Assembly (NCBI GenBank): GCA_036507955.1
Contig: DATCIH010000177.1
Span: 1 to 58,676 of the forward strand
Source: DATCIH01 sp036507955
GTDB lineage: Bacteria; Bacillota; Clostridia; Clostridiales; Clostridiaceae
Direction: 5' to 3'
DNA length: 58,676 nt
The first letter of the stretch is position 1, and the number at the start of each line of letters is the position of its first letter. Below, piece after piece: positions 27,549-36,381 of the stretch. The notes beneath the pieces are model-generated. The model made no database searches. It was not told where the DNA came from and worked only from the letters and a program-made list of their open reading frames with translations. The translations under genes and the position numbers were made by a program.

Positions 27549-29327
27549 TCAATCCTTTATAACAAAAACCTTATTAAATGCAATATAAATAGTGCTGTAA
27601 CTTACTACTTGATATGTTATCTCTTTACTATAACCTACTTTTAAGTCAATTACATTATAATTTTCATGGCTATACAAATCATTATTTATTGACTGTGCAA
27701 ATACATAATTAATATTTCTGTATCTTAGTAATATATTTGGTTCATCCAAACTGTTGCTTTTTTGGAGGCACTCTAAAGTTAAATCAGGATTAATATTAAT
27801 TTTTAACAGATTATCCCCAATTGGAAATAAATCTTTTGTGCCTGTAACCCCTTCAATATATTTTATTTTATCTATTCCTTTTATCTTACCATCAATAAGT
27901 AAAACATTTTTATTTTTATATTTAATCTCAATTAGTTCTGCATTGCCATACTTCATATAGTACATCTGGGTAATAAATTTATAGTTGAACATTGGGAAAA
28001 TAACAAGTAAGAATAAGGGAGCATATTTTAACTTCTTATAACCTCCCCTAGAATATAAAATAAAAATTATAAGCAGTAGTAGAATGAATACAGCTTCTTC
28101 AACTTGTATATACCCTTTTCCCATATTTAAAAAAGATAATATATACAAGGCACCCTTAAGGCTCATCAATAAATAATTTAATATGCTGCATCCAATGGTA
28201 AATAGAAAAGTTGAAAAAGATAATAAACTCACTAGTGTAGTAAAAGGTATAAGAAGCTGAAAAAAAGGAATTAGAATTATACCCCCTGGTAAAAACCCTA
28301 AACTAAAATCCCTTAAGGTAAAGGCTAAAAAGGGCAAAGTGAATATTTGAGTACTTAAAGCTAAAGCAATTGAGCTATTAAGATTATCTGGAAGATAGAA
28401 AAAAAATCTTTTTATTTTATCATTGAATAAATATATACCTAAAACTGCTAAAAAGGATAAATGAAACCCAAGTTCCATTGAAAAAAATGGCCAGAGACTT
28501 AGTAAGATTATAGCGGAAAGACTTAGAATTGATATACTATCATAATTTTTATAAAACTTTTTAGAAAGGCTTGCTATAACAATAAAAATAAAGGCTCTAA
28601 AAGCTGAAGTTTGAAAATCTAGTAAAAATATAAATATAAAACAAAATACCATGGCAGGTATTATCCCAAAATACTTTTTTATTAAATAAAACATGATTAT
28701 AAGGTGATAGCCTGATAAACTAAGTGCAAATAACACTCCGTAATTTATATAAGCTTCTTTATCTTCTTTATTTAGTTTACTTGTATCACCAAAACAAACA
28801 GCCATTATAATATTAGAATTTTCTAGCCCTAGATTCGTTTTATACTTCTCCTCTAGGGCATTCTTATTACTTAAAAAAGTTGAATATATAGTTTTTTCTG
28901 CGCTTATAATCTTAACGATATTTAATGTTGCAACATAACCTTTTGAATAATTCTTGCTGGGAGTATAGGTTCCTAGTGCATATACTATCTTGCCTTCCAG
29001 GGCTTTATCTTGTTTTCCTTCTATATATATCAATTTCCCATTATATTTACCTAGGGAGTAGTAATCATCCACCTCTTCAAATTTAACTTTAGTTAAATCT
29101 TCCCCTTTAGGTAAATTTAAATGGTAATAGTTTAATATGCTTAAAAAACCAAGTATATAAAAGCCTAAACAAAATAGAAAGTATATCCTCTTTAAAGTAA
29201 AACCCAGAATGAATATAAGCATTAATAAAAATATTAGTGCTAACGGAAGAGCCTTATTATCTATCAAGAAGCCTTCCAGACAACCAAAATATAATGACAG
29301 TGCATAATAAACTAAAGGTTTTTTCAT
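27549..29327 (-). CDS. comEC: ComEC/Rec2-type DNA uptake channel lacking the MBL domain
   Basis: 592 residues, mostly membrane. The order is two to three N-terminal TMs, a DUF4131/OB-like extracytoplasmic part (about 65-180), and the competence domain of many TMs (about 185-450) with ALSLSGYHLIIMFYLIKKYF and QTSAFRAFIFIVIASLSKK. ComEC transports single-stranded DNA in transformation. Full-length homologues have about 750 residues and end in a metallo-beta-lactamase domain; here the last ~130 residues have no HxHxDH and only a short beta-strand remnant (IEIKYKNKNVLLIDG). It lies 33 nt after comEA. Confidence 0.9.
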   Translation of the reverse strand: MKKPLVYYALSLYFGCLEGFLIDNKALPLALIFLLMLIFILGFTLKRIYFLFCLGFYILGFLSILNYYHLNLPKGEDLTKVKFEEVDDYYSLGKYNGKLIYIEGKQDKALEGKIVYALGTYTPSKNYSKGYVATLNIVKIISAEKTIYSTFLSNKNALEEKYKTNLGLENSNIIMAVCFGDTSKLNKEDKEAYINYGVLFALSLSGYHLIIMFYLIKKYFGIIPAMVFCFIFIFLLDFQTSAFRAFIFIVIASLSKKFYKNYDSISILSLSAIILLSLWPFFSMELGFHLSFLAVLGIYLFNDKIKRFFFYLPDNLNSSIALALSTQIFTLPFLAFTLRDFSLGFLPGGIILIPFFQLLIPFTTLVSLLSFSTFLFTIGCSILNYLLMSLKGALYILSFLNMGKGYIQVEEAVFILLLLIIFILYSRGGYKKLKYAPLFLLVIFPMFNYKFITQMYYMKYGNAELIEIKYKNKNVLLIDGKIKGIDKIKYIEGVTGTKDLFPIGDNLLKININPDLTLECLQKSNSLDEPNILLRYRNINYVFAQSINNDLYSHENYNVIDLKVGYSKEITYQVVSYSTIYIAFNKVFVIKD

Positions 29328-29360
29328 TATGATCTCCTAAATTAAATAAAAATTATACTT

Positions 29361-29954
29361 TCATCTGGCTTCTAATTTATCTCTTATCTTACTTAAAGTC
29401 TTATCTCCAATACCTCCAATCTTTTTTAAATCCTCAAGCACACTGTAGGAACCATTTTTTTCTCTATAAGTAACAATCTTTTCTGCTGTAACAGGCCCAA
29501 TTCCTGACACAGCATCTAGTTCCTCTATACTTGCAGAATTAATATCCACTTTATCACTAATAGTCTTACTACTTGGGGGAACCCCTGTTGCAGCTGTAGT
29601 TGCTACAATTGAAGGTATATAAATATAATCCTCGTCCTTAAGTTTCTTTGCCATATTTAGCTTTGAAATATCTGCTGATTTTGTTAAACCGCCTGCTTTA
29701 TTTATTAGATCGGCAACTCTACTTCCATAGCTTAAAGTGTAAACACTTGGAAGAGCTATCTCTCCATTAATTTCAACCGTTACACTTAACGCTCCACCAC
29801 TTTTTACTGTGGAATTAGAAGTTGTACTACTACTTTCCACAAAAATGTCTTTATCAATTACACTCTTTGGTTGAGTTTTTATTAAGTTTACAATAAAAAA
29901 TATAATAAAAACGGCCAAAATGCAAGCTGAGCCAATTATCTTTTTTCTTTTCAT
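29361..29954 (-). CDS. comEA: ComEA-type DNA receptor
   Basis: 197 residues. One N-terminal TM (KKIIGSACILAVFIIFFIV), a Ser/Thr linker, an SLBB-type domain (VEINGEIALPSVYTLSYG) and C-terminal helix-hairpin-helix motifs (DAVSGIGPVTAEKIVTYRE, KKIGGIGDKTLSKI). It binds incoming double-stranded DNA for ComEC. The start is ATG 29954, 7 nt after GGGAGG; longer in-frame starts reach into the promoter region of the divergent gene and are rejected. Confidence 0.93.
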   Translation of the reverse strand: MKRKKIIGSACILAVFIIFFIVNLIKTQPKSVIDKDIFVESSSTTSNSTVKSGGALSVTVEINGEIALPSVYTLSYGSRVADLINKAGGLTKSADISKLNMAKKLKDEDYIYIPSIVATTAATGVPPSSKTISDKVDINSASIEELDAVSGIGPVTAEKIVTYREKNGSYSVLEDLKKIGGIGDKTLSKIRDKLEAR

Positions 29955-30018
29955 AAAATAACCTCCCACTAGATTATTGACAATTTTAAAAAATAATATC
30001 GCCAATTCTCATTTTTTT

Positions 30019-30027
30019 TGTTATAAT
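30019..30027 (+). promoter_or_regulatory. Extended -10 promoter of the D,D-carboxypeptidase gene
   Basis: TGTTATAAT: extended TG plus a perfect TATAAT (30022-30027), 38 nt before ATG 30066. No clear -35 precedes it. Confidence 0.65.
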
Positions 30028-30065
30028 TATAGCTAATGGTAATTTTACTCGCTTAGGAGGTACAA

Positions 30066-31340
30066 ATGAAAAAGCTTTTACTGATTTTCTCTGTTATTAT
30101 CTTTATTATGTTAACGTCGTTTTATAATGCTAGTGCAGAGGAATCCAATATATCAGTAGCTGCTGAAGGTGCAATACTTATGGATGCTAATACTGGAGAA
30201 ATTTTATACTCCAAAAATATAGATACCCAATATGCCCCTGCATCAACTACAAAGCTTATGACAGCTTTACTAACCCTGGAAAATTGCAAATTAGATGATA
30301 TAATTACAGTTGGAAAGAATCCCCCCTTTGCTATAGGTAGCAGTATTGGTCTTATAGAAGGAGAAGTCGTAACGGTTAAGGATGTATTATATGGTTTACT
30401 TTTACCCTCTGGAAACGATTGCGCTTTAGCCTTAGCAGAGCAAATTTCTGGTTCGGAAGAGAACTTTGTTAAAATGATGAATAAAAGAGCACTTGAGCTT
30501 GGCTGCAAAAATACTAATTTTGTAAATTCCTGTGGTTTATATGATAAGGATCATCGCACAACTCCAATGGACTTAGCTCTTATTATGAAAGAGCTTATTA
30601 AACATAGTGAATTTTCAACTATTGCCTTGACCCCTTATTACAAAATGAAGGCTACTAATAAAACAACTGTGGAGAGATTCCTTCAAGGTGAAAATGCATT
30701 GGCCTTAAAACCAAATCTTGATCCAAAACATAGAAAATACTACTATGAAGGTATAGAAGGTGGAAAAACCGGTTATACAGTAGAATCTTTCGCCTCCTAT
30801 GTGGCTAGCGCCAGTAGAGATGGTCATAGATTTATTGTTGTACTCCTCCATGATGAGACTAACAATAGATTTTTCCCAGATGCTGTAGCACTTTTAAATT
30901 ATGGTTTTGACAATTTCAATTTAACCAAATTATATTCTAAAGGTGACTTTGTAACAAACTATAAAACAAAAGCATTAACCATCCCTCTTTATGCAGAGGA
31001 TGACTTTTATTATACTGAAAATAAAAATGAGGCTTTGAAGCCTGAATTTACTTTAGAGGATACGAGTAAACAAATTATTTCTATAAAAAAAGGGGATTAT
31101 GTATCCAAGGGGGATCTAACGCTAGGTACTAAAACACTTGGAAGCTTAAATCTTGTGAGTGGCAATGATTATATGAAAAAAACTATCACCCTTAAAAGCA
31201 GCGATAGTTTTTCACATAAGATAATGACAGGATTATATATTTTTGTAATAATAATTATTAGTATTCTGATTCTAATTTTGATTTTAAGATTTATAATTAA
31301 AATATTTAAAAGAAAAAAGAAAAAAGTATATTACTACTAA
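30066..31340 (+). CDS. D-alanyl-D-alanine carboxypeptidase (S11, DacF-like)
   Basis: 424 residues. An N-terminal signal peptide ends near ASA (about residue 24). The penicillin-binding motifs are STTK (Ser60, Lys63), SGN in LLPSGNDCA (about 118) and KTG in GGKTGYT (about 237). A C-terminal PBP5-like beta domain is followed by a long membrane helix (about 385-412) and a Lys/Tyr-rich cytoplasmic tail; most S11 enzymes end in an amphipathic helix instead. It trims the terminal D-Ala of peptidoglycan stems. Strong AGGAGG. It converges on the pseudouridine synthase gene with only a 4-nt gap. Confidence 0.95.
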   Translation: MKKLLLIFSVIIFIMLTSFYNASAEESNISVAAEGAILMDANTGEILYSKNIDTQYAPASTTKLMTALLTLENCKLDDIITVGKNPPFAIGSSIGLIEGEVVTVKDVLYGLLLPSGNDCALALAEQISGSEENFVKMMNKRALELGCKNTNFVNSCGLYDKDHRTTPMDLALIMKELIKHSEFSTIALTPYYKMKATNKTTVERFLQGENALALKPNLDPKHRKYYYEGIEGGKTGYTVESFASYVASASRDGHRFIVVLLHDETNNRFFPDAVALLNYGFDNFNLTKLYSKGDFVTNYKTKALTIPLYAEDDFYYTENKNEALKPEFTLEDTSKQIISIKKGDYVSKGDLTLGTKTLGSLNLVSGNDYMKKTITLKSSDSFSHKIMTGLYIFVIIIISILILILILRFIIKIFKRKKKKVYYY

Positions 31341-31344
31341 TAAC

Positions 31345-32241
31345 TTATACGTTTAGTTTTTCAATTAAATCTAATATATCCTTTGGAAGCTTAGACTTTA
31401 GACATATTTCCTTACCAGTTCTTGGATGCTTAAAGCAAAGGTAAGATGCATGAAGCGCTTGCCTTGATATAAGAGTGATATCCTCTTCAACCCCATATAG
31501 ACTATCTCCATATATGGGGTGGCCTTCATGGCTAAGATGCACTCTTATTTGATGGGTTCTTCCAGTTTCTAATCGCAGACTCAATATCTGCCCTTTAATT
31601 AAGCTCTCTTGTACATTATAATGAGTGATTGACCTTTGACCATCCTCATGTACTATTCTTTTTATAGTTCCCTGTCCAACTCTATATATAGGCAAATCGA
31701 TTGTTCCCTTATCTTCCTCCATAAAACCATGTATTACTGCTGTGTAGCCTTTTATTAATTCATCCTTCTCCATACTTCTAGATAACATCATATGGGAATA
31801 CTGATTTTTAGCTATTATAATTAATCCGGAGGTATCCATATCTAACCTATTAACTAGTCTTACTATACAATTTTCACCAGTCTTTTGAAAATAATATAAA
31901 AGTGCATTTGCTAAGGTTCCAGATTGATAGCTCTTAGTTGGATGTACAACCATATTTATAGGTTTATTAACTATAATTATATCTCCATCCTCATAAACTA
32001 TATCAATTTCTATATCCTCTGGTGTAATATCTTGGGTCTCATCCTTATTTATATCAATAGCAATTAAATCCCCTGGGGAGACAATTTGATTTAATTTAAC
32101 CACTTTCTCATTAACAAATATTCTGCTAGTTACAGCAGCACCTCGAATCAATCTTGAAGAAAGATTGAGCTTTTTTTTTAAATAATCTCTAAGCTGCATA
32201 TCATGATCAAGGTTCATAATATATTTTAATTTATCGCTCAT
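31345..32241 (-). CDS. RluD-family rRNA pseudouridine synthase
   Basis: 298 residues. An N-terminal S4 RNA-binding domain (RDYLKKKLNLSSRLIRGA) precedes the RluA/RluC/RluD catalytic domain with RLDMDTSGLIIIAKN (catalytic Asp), VHLSHEGHPIYGDSLYG and RTHQIRVHL. It isomerises uridines in 23S rRNA, but the exact sites cannot be told from sequence. Length fits RluD. Confidence 0.93.
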   Translation of the reverse strand: MSDKLKYIMNLDHDMQLRDYLKKKLNLSSRLIRGAAVTSRIFVNEKVVKLNQIVSPGDLIAIDINKDETQDITPEDIEIDIVYEDGDIIIVNKPINMVVHPTKSYQSGTLANALLYYFQKTGENCIVRLVNRLDMDTSGLIIIAKNQYSHMMLSRSMEKDELIKGYTAVIHGFMEEDKGTIDLPIYRVGQGTIKRIVHEDGQRSITHYNVQESLIKGQILSLRLETGRTHQIRVHLSHEGHPIYGDSLYGVEEDITLISRQALHASYLCFKHPRTGKEICLKSKLPKDILDLIEKLNV

Positions 32242-32245
32242 ATAA

Positions 32246-32638
32246 CTATTCCTTTTGTGAATCTATGTATGCAACAGCTTCTATTTCTATAATTGCGTCC
32301 TTTGGCAGGGCTGATACCTCAACGCAAGATCTAGCTGGTTGATTTTCAGTAAAATAAGTAGCATATACTTGATTTACTATAGAGAATTCTTCTAAATTTC
32401 TCATGTAAATTACAGTCTTAATAACATTATTAAGGCTTGTTCCTGCCTCTTTCAATATACACTTTAAATTTTCTATACACTGGCTAGTGGCTTTTGAAAT
32501 ATCTGAAATAAGCTCTCCACTTTCAGGATCTATTGGTATTTGACCAGAAGTAAATATAAAATCTCCAAATTTAACTGCTTGAGAGTATGGACCTATAGCT
32601 TTGGGTGCCTTCTCAGTATTTATTATTTCTTTTTTCAT
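32246..32638 (-). CDS. ridA: RidA family enamine/imine deaminase
   Basis: 130 residues. Typical of the YjgF/YER057c/UK114 fold: KAPKAIGPYSQAVKFGDFIFTSGQIP near the N-terminus and PARSCVEVSALPKDAIIEIEA near the C-terminus, including the substrate-binding Arg of PARS. It removes reactive 2-aminoacrylate. It overlaps yqeK by 4 nt (ATGA). Confidence 0.95.
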   Translation of the reverse strand: MKKEIINTEKAPKAIGPYSQAVKFGDFIFTSGQIPIDPESGELISDISKATSQCIENLKCILKEAGTSLNNVIKTVIYMRNLEEFSIVNQVYATYFTENQPARSCVEVSALPKDAIIEIEAVAYIDSQKE

Positions 32639-33219
32639 ATTTCCGTCTCCTTTGTTTCATTAAAAATTATATAATTTCTTGCTTTTATGGTTAGAGGATG
32701 TATCAGTTTACCACCTTCTATTACATAGTTTAAAGTCATGTCAAAAGCCTTTAGCATAGCTTTGTTTAAATCTTTAAAAGCGAGCTCTCTTAATTCCTTT
32801 ACCCCAGGAAAGTTCCTATTAACCTCAATATAATCTGCTATGTATATTATTTTATCAAGCAAATTCATATTTTCCTTTCCTGTGGTATGGCAAGCTACGG
32901 CACTTAAGATATCTTCATCTTCAATACCCATAACATCTCTTCCTATTATGGAAGAAGCAAAGCCATGTAAAAGTTGGGGATAGGCTTTATATACCTTGTC
33001 TAATTTAAATTCATTTTTCTTTGCAATTTTTATTAATGCTAAATCAGGCATAGCTTTAGCATTATCATGAATTAGACCGGCTAAAGAAGCTTTTTCTTCA
33101 TCTGCTCCATATAATTTTGCAAGAGCAAGGCTACTATTCATTACCCCTATGCTATGGAAATATCTTTCTTTTTTTAAATTTTCCTTTAAATAATCATCTA
33201 TATCCTTATCTTTCCACAT
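32635..33219 (-). CDS. yqeK: YqeK HD-domain Ap4A hydrolase
   Basis: 194 residues. HD hydrolase with KKERYFHSIGVMNSS, metal ligands in GLIHDNAKAMP and ACHTTG, and DYIEVNR at the C-terminal side, all YqeK patterns. Characterised members split Ap4A symmetrically into ADP. It follows nadD by 7 nt, the normal order. The lcp and rsfS genes that often follow yqeK are not next to it here. Confidence 0.93.
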   Translation of the reverse strand: MWKDKDIDDYLKENLKKERYFHSIGVMNSSLALAKLYGADEEKASLAGLIHDNAKAMPDLALIKIAKKNEFKLDKVYKAYPQLLHGFASSIIGRDVMGIEDEDILSAVACHTTGKENMNLLDKIIYIADYIEVNRNFPGVKELRELAFKDLNKAMLKAFDMTLNYVIEGGKLIHPLTIKARNYIIFNETKETEI

Positions 33220-33226
33220 AAAAACC

Positions 33227-33832
33227 TCAATCTCTATACAAATTATTTTCTATAATAAAATTGTTAGCTTCTTTTGGAAGATACATTGATGTATCCTCAT
33301 CATTTCTTATAAGACTTCGAATAGTAGTTGAAGAAATGTCAGGTAGTTCAGCTTCTATAAGAATTATTTCTTTATTATACTTTTCTTCTAAAACTTTCTT
33401 TTCATAAAGTATACTTTCTTTATCAAAGCCCTTTCGCATGAAAACAGCTAAGGTGCAAGAATTCATTATTCTACCAACATTTCTCCATGTATTTATTTCT
33501 AGTAGACAATCAGCCCCTAACAAGAAAAACCAACTTGTATCAGGCTCTGAGGCCTTAAAATGCTCCATTGTTTTGTATGTAAAGCTATAGCCTCCATTTA
33601 TTAACTCAAAATCAGATACCATTAACCTATTATCATTTTTTATAACAGTTTTAATAATTTCATACCTGATTTTACCATCTAAAATATCCTCATTAGTTTT
33701 ATGGGGAGGCTTACCTGAGGGAATAAAAATGACACTATCTAATGCTAAAGCATCAATAGCAGCATAAGCTAAATGTAAATGTCCCTTGTGAAAAGGATTA
33801 AACGTTCCACCTAGTACAGCTTTGCTTTTCAC
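33227..33832 (-). CDS. nadD: Nicotinate-mononucleotide adenylyltransferase
   Basis: 201 residues. GGTFNPFHKGHLHLA contains the nucleotidyltransferase HxGH motif; FIPSGKPPHK and SSTTIRSLI (ISSTxxR-type) complete the active site. It makes deamido-NAD from nicotinate mononucleotide and ATP. It lies 32 nt after yhbY in the obg-yhbY-nadD-yqeK group. Confidence 0.96.
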   Translation of the reverse strand: MKSKAVLGGTFNPFHKGHLHLAYAAIDALALDSVIFIPSGKPPHKTNEDILDGKIRYEIIKTVIKNDNRLMVSDFELINGGYSFTYKTMEHFKASEPDTSWFFLLGADCLLEINTWRNVGRIMNSCTLAVFMRKGFDKESILYEKKVLEEKYNKEIILIEAELPDISSTTIRSLIRNDEDTSMYLPKEANNFIIENNLYRD

Positions 33833-33864
33833 TTTAAAAGTCTCCTAACTACTTAATATTATAT

Positions 33865-34158
33865 TTATAACGGTAATTCTATTTTAGGTTTATTTTCTGA
33901 TCTTCTATAAATAACTAATCTTTTACCTATAGTTAAAACTCCTTCTGTCTTTAGTCTTTCAAATAGTAAATCAGATAGCTCTCTTGGGGTATATTCACTA
34001 CTATCTAATATTGATATTTTTATTAATTCCCTTGCTTCTAAGGCTTCATCAATTTGTTTTATGAAATTATCATCTATTCCAGCCTTACCTAAATGAAAAA
34101 TAGGCTTTAAAGTGCTGGAAAGGCTTCTTAAGTAGCTTCTTTGCTTGCTCGTTATCAT
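33865..34158 (-). CDS. yhbY: CRM-domain RNA-binding protein YhbY
   Basis: 97 residues. The CRM fold is visible in ITSKQRSYLRSLSSTLKPIF, then HLGKAGI (GxxG-type loop) and ALEARELIKISIL. It associates with pre-50S particles. The start is ATG 34158 with AGGAGG 7-8 nt upstream; in-frame codons further up lie inside the end of obg. Confidence 0.93.
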   Translation of the reverse strand: MITSKQRSYLRSLSSTLKPIFHLGKAGIDDNFIKQIDEALEARELIKISILDSSEYTPRELSDLLFERLKTEGVLTIGKRLVIYRRSENKPKIELPL

Positions 34159-34168
34159 TTTTATCCTC

Positions 34169-35443
34169 CTAAACCAAATATTCGAATTCAAAATCTTTTA
34201 ATCTAACCAGATCTCCGTCCTTAATGCCTAAAGTCAAAAGTTCATCCATAACACCCTTATTTTTTAATACCTTATGGAAATATTTAAGGGAATGTGCATC
34301 ATTTATATTGACACTATCAAGTAATCTATCTACAAAGCTACCTTCAATAATAAACAGGTTATCTTTCTTTATTATGTTATAGGTAAAACTTTTTTCTTCT
34401 GGTATAAATCTCTCTTCGTCTTCTATATTCAAATCCATTATTGGTATTTTTGTAAGCATTTCTAAAGCTTTCTTCATAACTTCAGTAAGTCCTTCCCCAG
34501 TAGCTGCTGAAACTTTATAAACATATTTGTAGCCTTTTAATTCTAGCTCTTTTTTAAAATTAATAAAAACCTCATCATCATAAAGTAAATCCATTTTATT
34601 TGCAGCAATAATTTGAGGTTTATCCCATAACTTAACGTTATAGCCCTTAAGTTCTTCATTTATTTTGTCGAAATCCTCTAAAGGATCTCTACCTTCAATA
34701 CCTGAGATATCTACTACATGAATTAGAATTCTAGTTCTTTCTATATGCTTTAAGAAATCATGACCTAAACCTATGCCCTCTGCCGCGCCTTCAATAAGAC
34801 CAGGTATATCAGCGAGTACAAAGCTATCCATGCCCTTGATATTCAAAACACCTAGATTTGGCTTTATAGTTGTAAAATGATAATTTGCGATCTTTGGACT
34901 AGCATTAGTAACCTTTGCCAATATGGAAGATTTACCTACATTGGGGAAACCAATCAAACCAACATCTGCAATAAGTTTTAATTCAAGCTTAATAAATCTC
35001 TCTTCTCCAGGCATACCTGGCTCTGCAAAATCAGGGGCATGTCTTGTAGGAGTTGTAAACTTAACATTTCCCTTTCCACCCTTACCTCCTCTAGCAACCC
35101 GGAATTTATCCTCTGGGTGAGATAAATCTGCCATGATTTTATTGCTTTCAAAATCTCTAATTATTGTACCCATAGGAACCTTAACGGTAATATCTTCTCC
35201 ACCTTTACCATAACATTTGGAGCCCGAACCATTTACTCCATTTTCAGCAACAAATTTAGTATGATAAGTAAAATCAAGCAAAGTTGTCATATTTAAATCT
35301 GCTACAAATACTACATCGCCACCGTTGCCACCGTCTCCACCATCTGGTCCACCTAAGGGAATATATTTTTCTCTTCTGAAGGATATTGATCCATTACCAC
35401 CATTACCTGATTTTACAAATATTTTAGCTCTATCTATAAACAT
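34169..35443 (-). CDS. obg: GTPase Obg
   Basis: 424 residues. The N-terminal glycine-rich Obg fold (GNGGNGSISFRREK, GGPDGGDGGNGGDV), the G domain (GFPNVGKSSIL, DIPGLIEGA, NKMD) and the C-terminal OCT domain (FIIEGSFVDRLLDSVN) are all present. It is a ribosome-assembly GTPase linked to (p)ppGpp and sporulation control in Bacillus. GGTG lies upstream of ATG 35443. Confidence 0.98.
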   Translation of the reverse strand: MFIDRAKIFVKSGNGGNGSISFRREKYIPLGGPDGGDGGNGGDVVFVADLNMTTLLDFTYHTKFVAENGVNGSGSKCYGKGGEDITVKVPMGTIIRDFESNKIMADLSHPEDKFRVARGGKGGKGNVKFTTPTRHAPDFAEPGMPGEERFIKLELKLIADVGLIGFPNVGKSSILAKVTNASPKIANYHFTTIKPNLGVLNIKGMDSFVLADIPGLIEGAAEGIGLGHDFLKHIERTRILIHVVDISGIEGRDPLEDFDKINEELKGYNVKLWDKPQIIAANKMDLLYDDEVFINFKKELELKGYKYVYKVSAATGEGLTEVMKKALEMLTKIPIMDLNIEDEERFIPEEKSFTYNIIKKDNLFIIEGSFVDRLLDSVNINDAHSLKYFHKVLKNKGVMDELLTLGIKDGDLVRLKDFEFEYLV

Positions 35444-35475
35444 ATCTTCACACCTTTATCAATTATAATTTTTCC

Positions 35476-35598
35476 TCAAACCCTTATTGTTATTTCATAA
35501 ATTAAGTTTTTATCTTCATCAACTTTATATATAAAAAAATCCTTTGCTTTTATAGCTTTTTCCACATGAAGCTCAGATTTGTTTTCATAATTAAACAC
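35476..35598 (-). pseudogene. Possible 40-codon coding relic upstream of obg
   Basis: A minus-strand frame beginning GTG and ending TGA 33 nt before obg encodes 40 residues (start VFNYENKSELHVEKAIKA, end NLIYEITIRV). The Glu/Lys-rich, periodic composition looks protein-like. There is no Shine-Dalgarno. A preceding short stretch in another frame (GANLKSV) could be its upstream part after a frameshift. In Bacillus spo0B occupies the slot before obg; identity with its C-terminal domain is only a speculation. Confidence 0.25.
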
Positions 35599-35636
35599 TC
35601 TTTAAATTAGCACCTAGTGAACTTTCTCTCCATTTT

Positions 35637-35671
35637 AATGATAAAAGCACCCTGTTGGGTGCTTAATCATT
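35637..35671 (-). terminator. Terminator of rplU-prp-rpmA
   Basis: Minus strand: AAGCACCC - AACA - GGGTGCTT core, extended by AATGAT/ATCATT after a T-T mismatch. A T-rich tail (TTTTATCATT) lies partly within the stem. Confidence 0.85.
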
Positions 35672-35745
35672 AACAAAATACAAGTCAATCCAAAAGGTTG
35701 ATTTGATATCAGCCAAAACCGGATAATCTTATTAATTTATTAGTT

Positions 35746-36045
35746 TTACTCAGCTATTGCTTGAATAGCTACTGGATATACACTTGCTTTCTTCTTGTCT
35801 TTTCCTACTCTTTCATACTTAACTGTTCCATCAATTTTAGCAAAAAGAGTATCATCACTGCCTCTACCTACGTTATTCCCTGGGTGTATCTTCGTTCCTC
35901 TTTGTCTAACAAGTATATTACCTGATAGCACAAATTGACCATCAGCTGATTTAACACCTAATCTCTTAGACTCACTATCTCTTCCGTTTCTTGAACTACC
36001 TACTCCTTTCTTATGAGCACATAGCTGAAGATTTATAAGTAACAT
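35746..36045 (-). CDS. rpmA: 50S ribosomal protein L27 with cleavable N-terminus
   Basis: 99 residues. The first nine residues, MLLINLQLC, form the Firmicute N-terminal extension removed by Prp; mature L27 then starts AHKKGVGSSRNGRDSESKRL and reaches the peptidyl-transferase centre. The usual residue before the cut is Phe; here codon TGT encodes Cys at position 9. The rest (ILVRQRGTKIHPGNNVGRG) is standard. GAGGAGG is upstream. It lies 3 nt after prp. Confidence 0.97.
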   Translation of the reverse strand: MLLINLQLCAHKKGVGSSRNGRDSESKRLGVKSADGQFVLSGNILVRQRGTKIHPGNNVGRGSDDTLFAKIDGTVKYERVGKDKKKASVYPVAIQAIAE

Positions 36046-36048
36046 GGC

Positions 36049-36375
36049 TTACACCTCCTCTATTTTAACTTTCAAATAATTTTTATATGTTTTTGTTATA
36101 CCATTTAGAAATTCATATAAGGTAATCATAAATGGTTGAGAATTTTGGACTTCTTCTTTTGAAAGCTTTGAAAGATCTAAGGAAATATTTCCTTCTTCCG
36201 CAACATAACTTGCTGCATAACCTTCTACATCCACAATTCCCATTATAACAAATTGGGCTGCAGTACTAACTGAACTGCAAACAATATCTTTCCCTAGTTC
36301 AGCATAATCTGCGTGGCCAGTAACCTTAAAATCAATATACATATTTTCTGATTTTTTAAAAACAATTTTAATCAT
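36049..36375 (-). CDS. prp: Ribosomal-processing cysteine protease Prp
   Basis: 108 residues. The catalytic His of VTGHADYAELGKD and Cys of IVCSSVSTAAQ (about 20 and 32) are present, with the typical spacing. It cleaves the N-terminal extension of L27, and lies between rplU and rpmA as in other Firmicutes. No strong Shine-Dalgarno is visible; ATG 36375 follows rplU by 6 nt. Confidence 0.94.
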   Translation of the reverse strand: MIKIVFKKSENMYIDFKVTGHADYAELGKDIVCSSVSTAAQFVIMGIVDVEGYAASYVAEEGNISLDLSKLSKEEVQNSQPFMITLYEFLNGITKTYKNYLKVKIEEV

Positions 36376-36381
36376 AATAAA

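Larger units (their letters stand above)
35444..35745 (-). other. rpmA-obg intergenic region
   Basis: About 300 bp with the rpmA terminator (35637-35671) in the middle. Between the terminator and obg there is one coding-like minus-strand frame (35476-35598). I see no clear obg promoter and no plus-strand gene. Confidence 0.5.
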
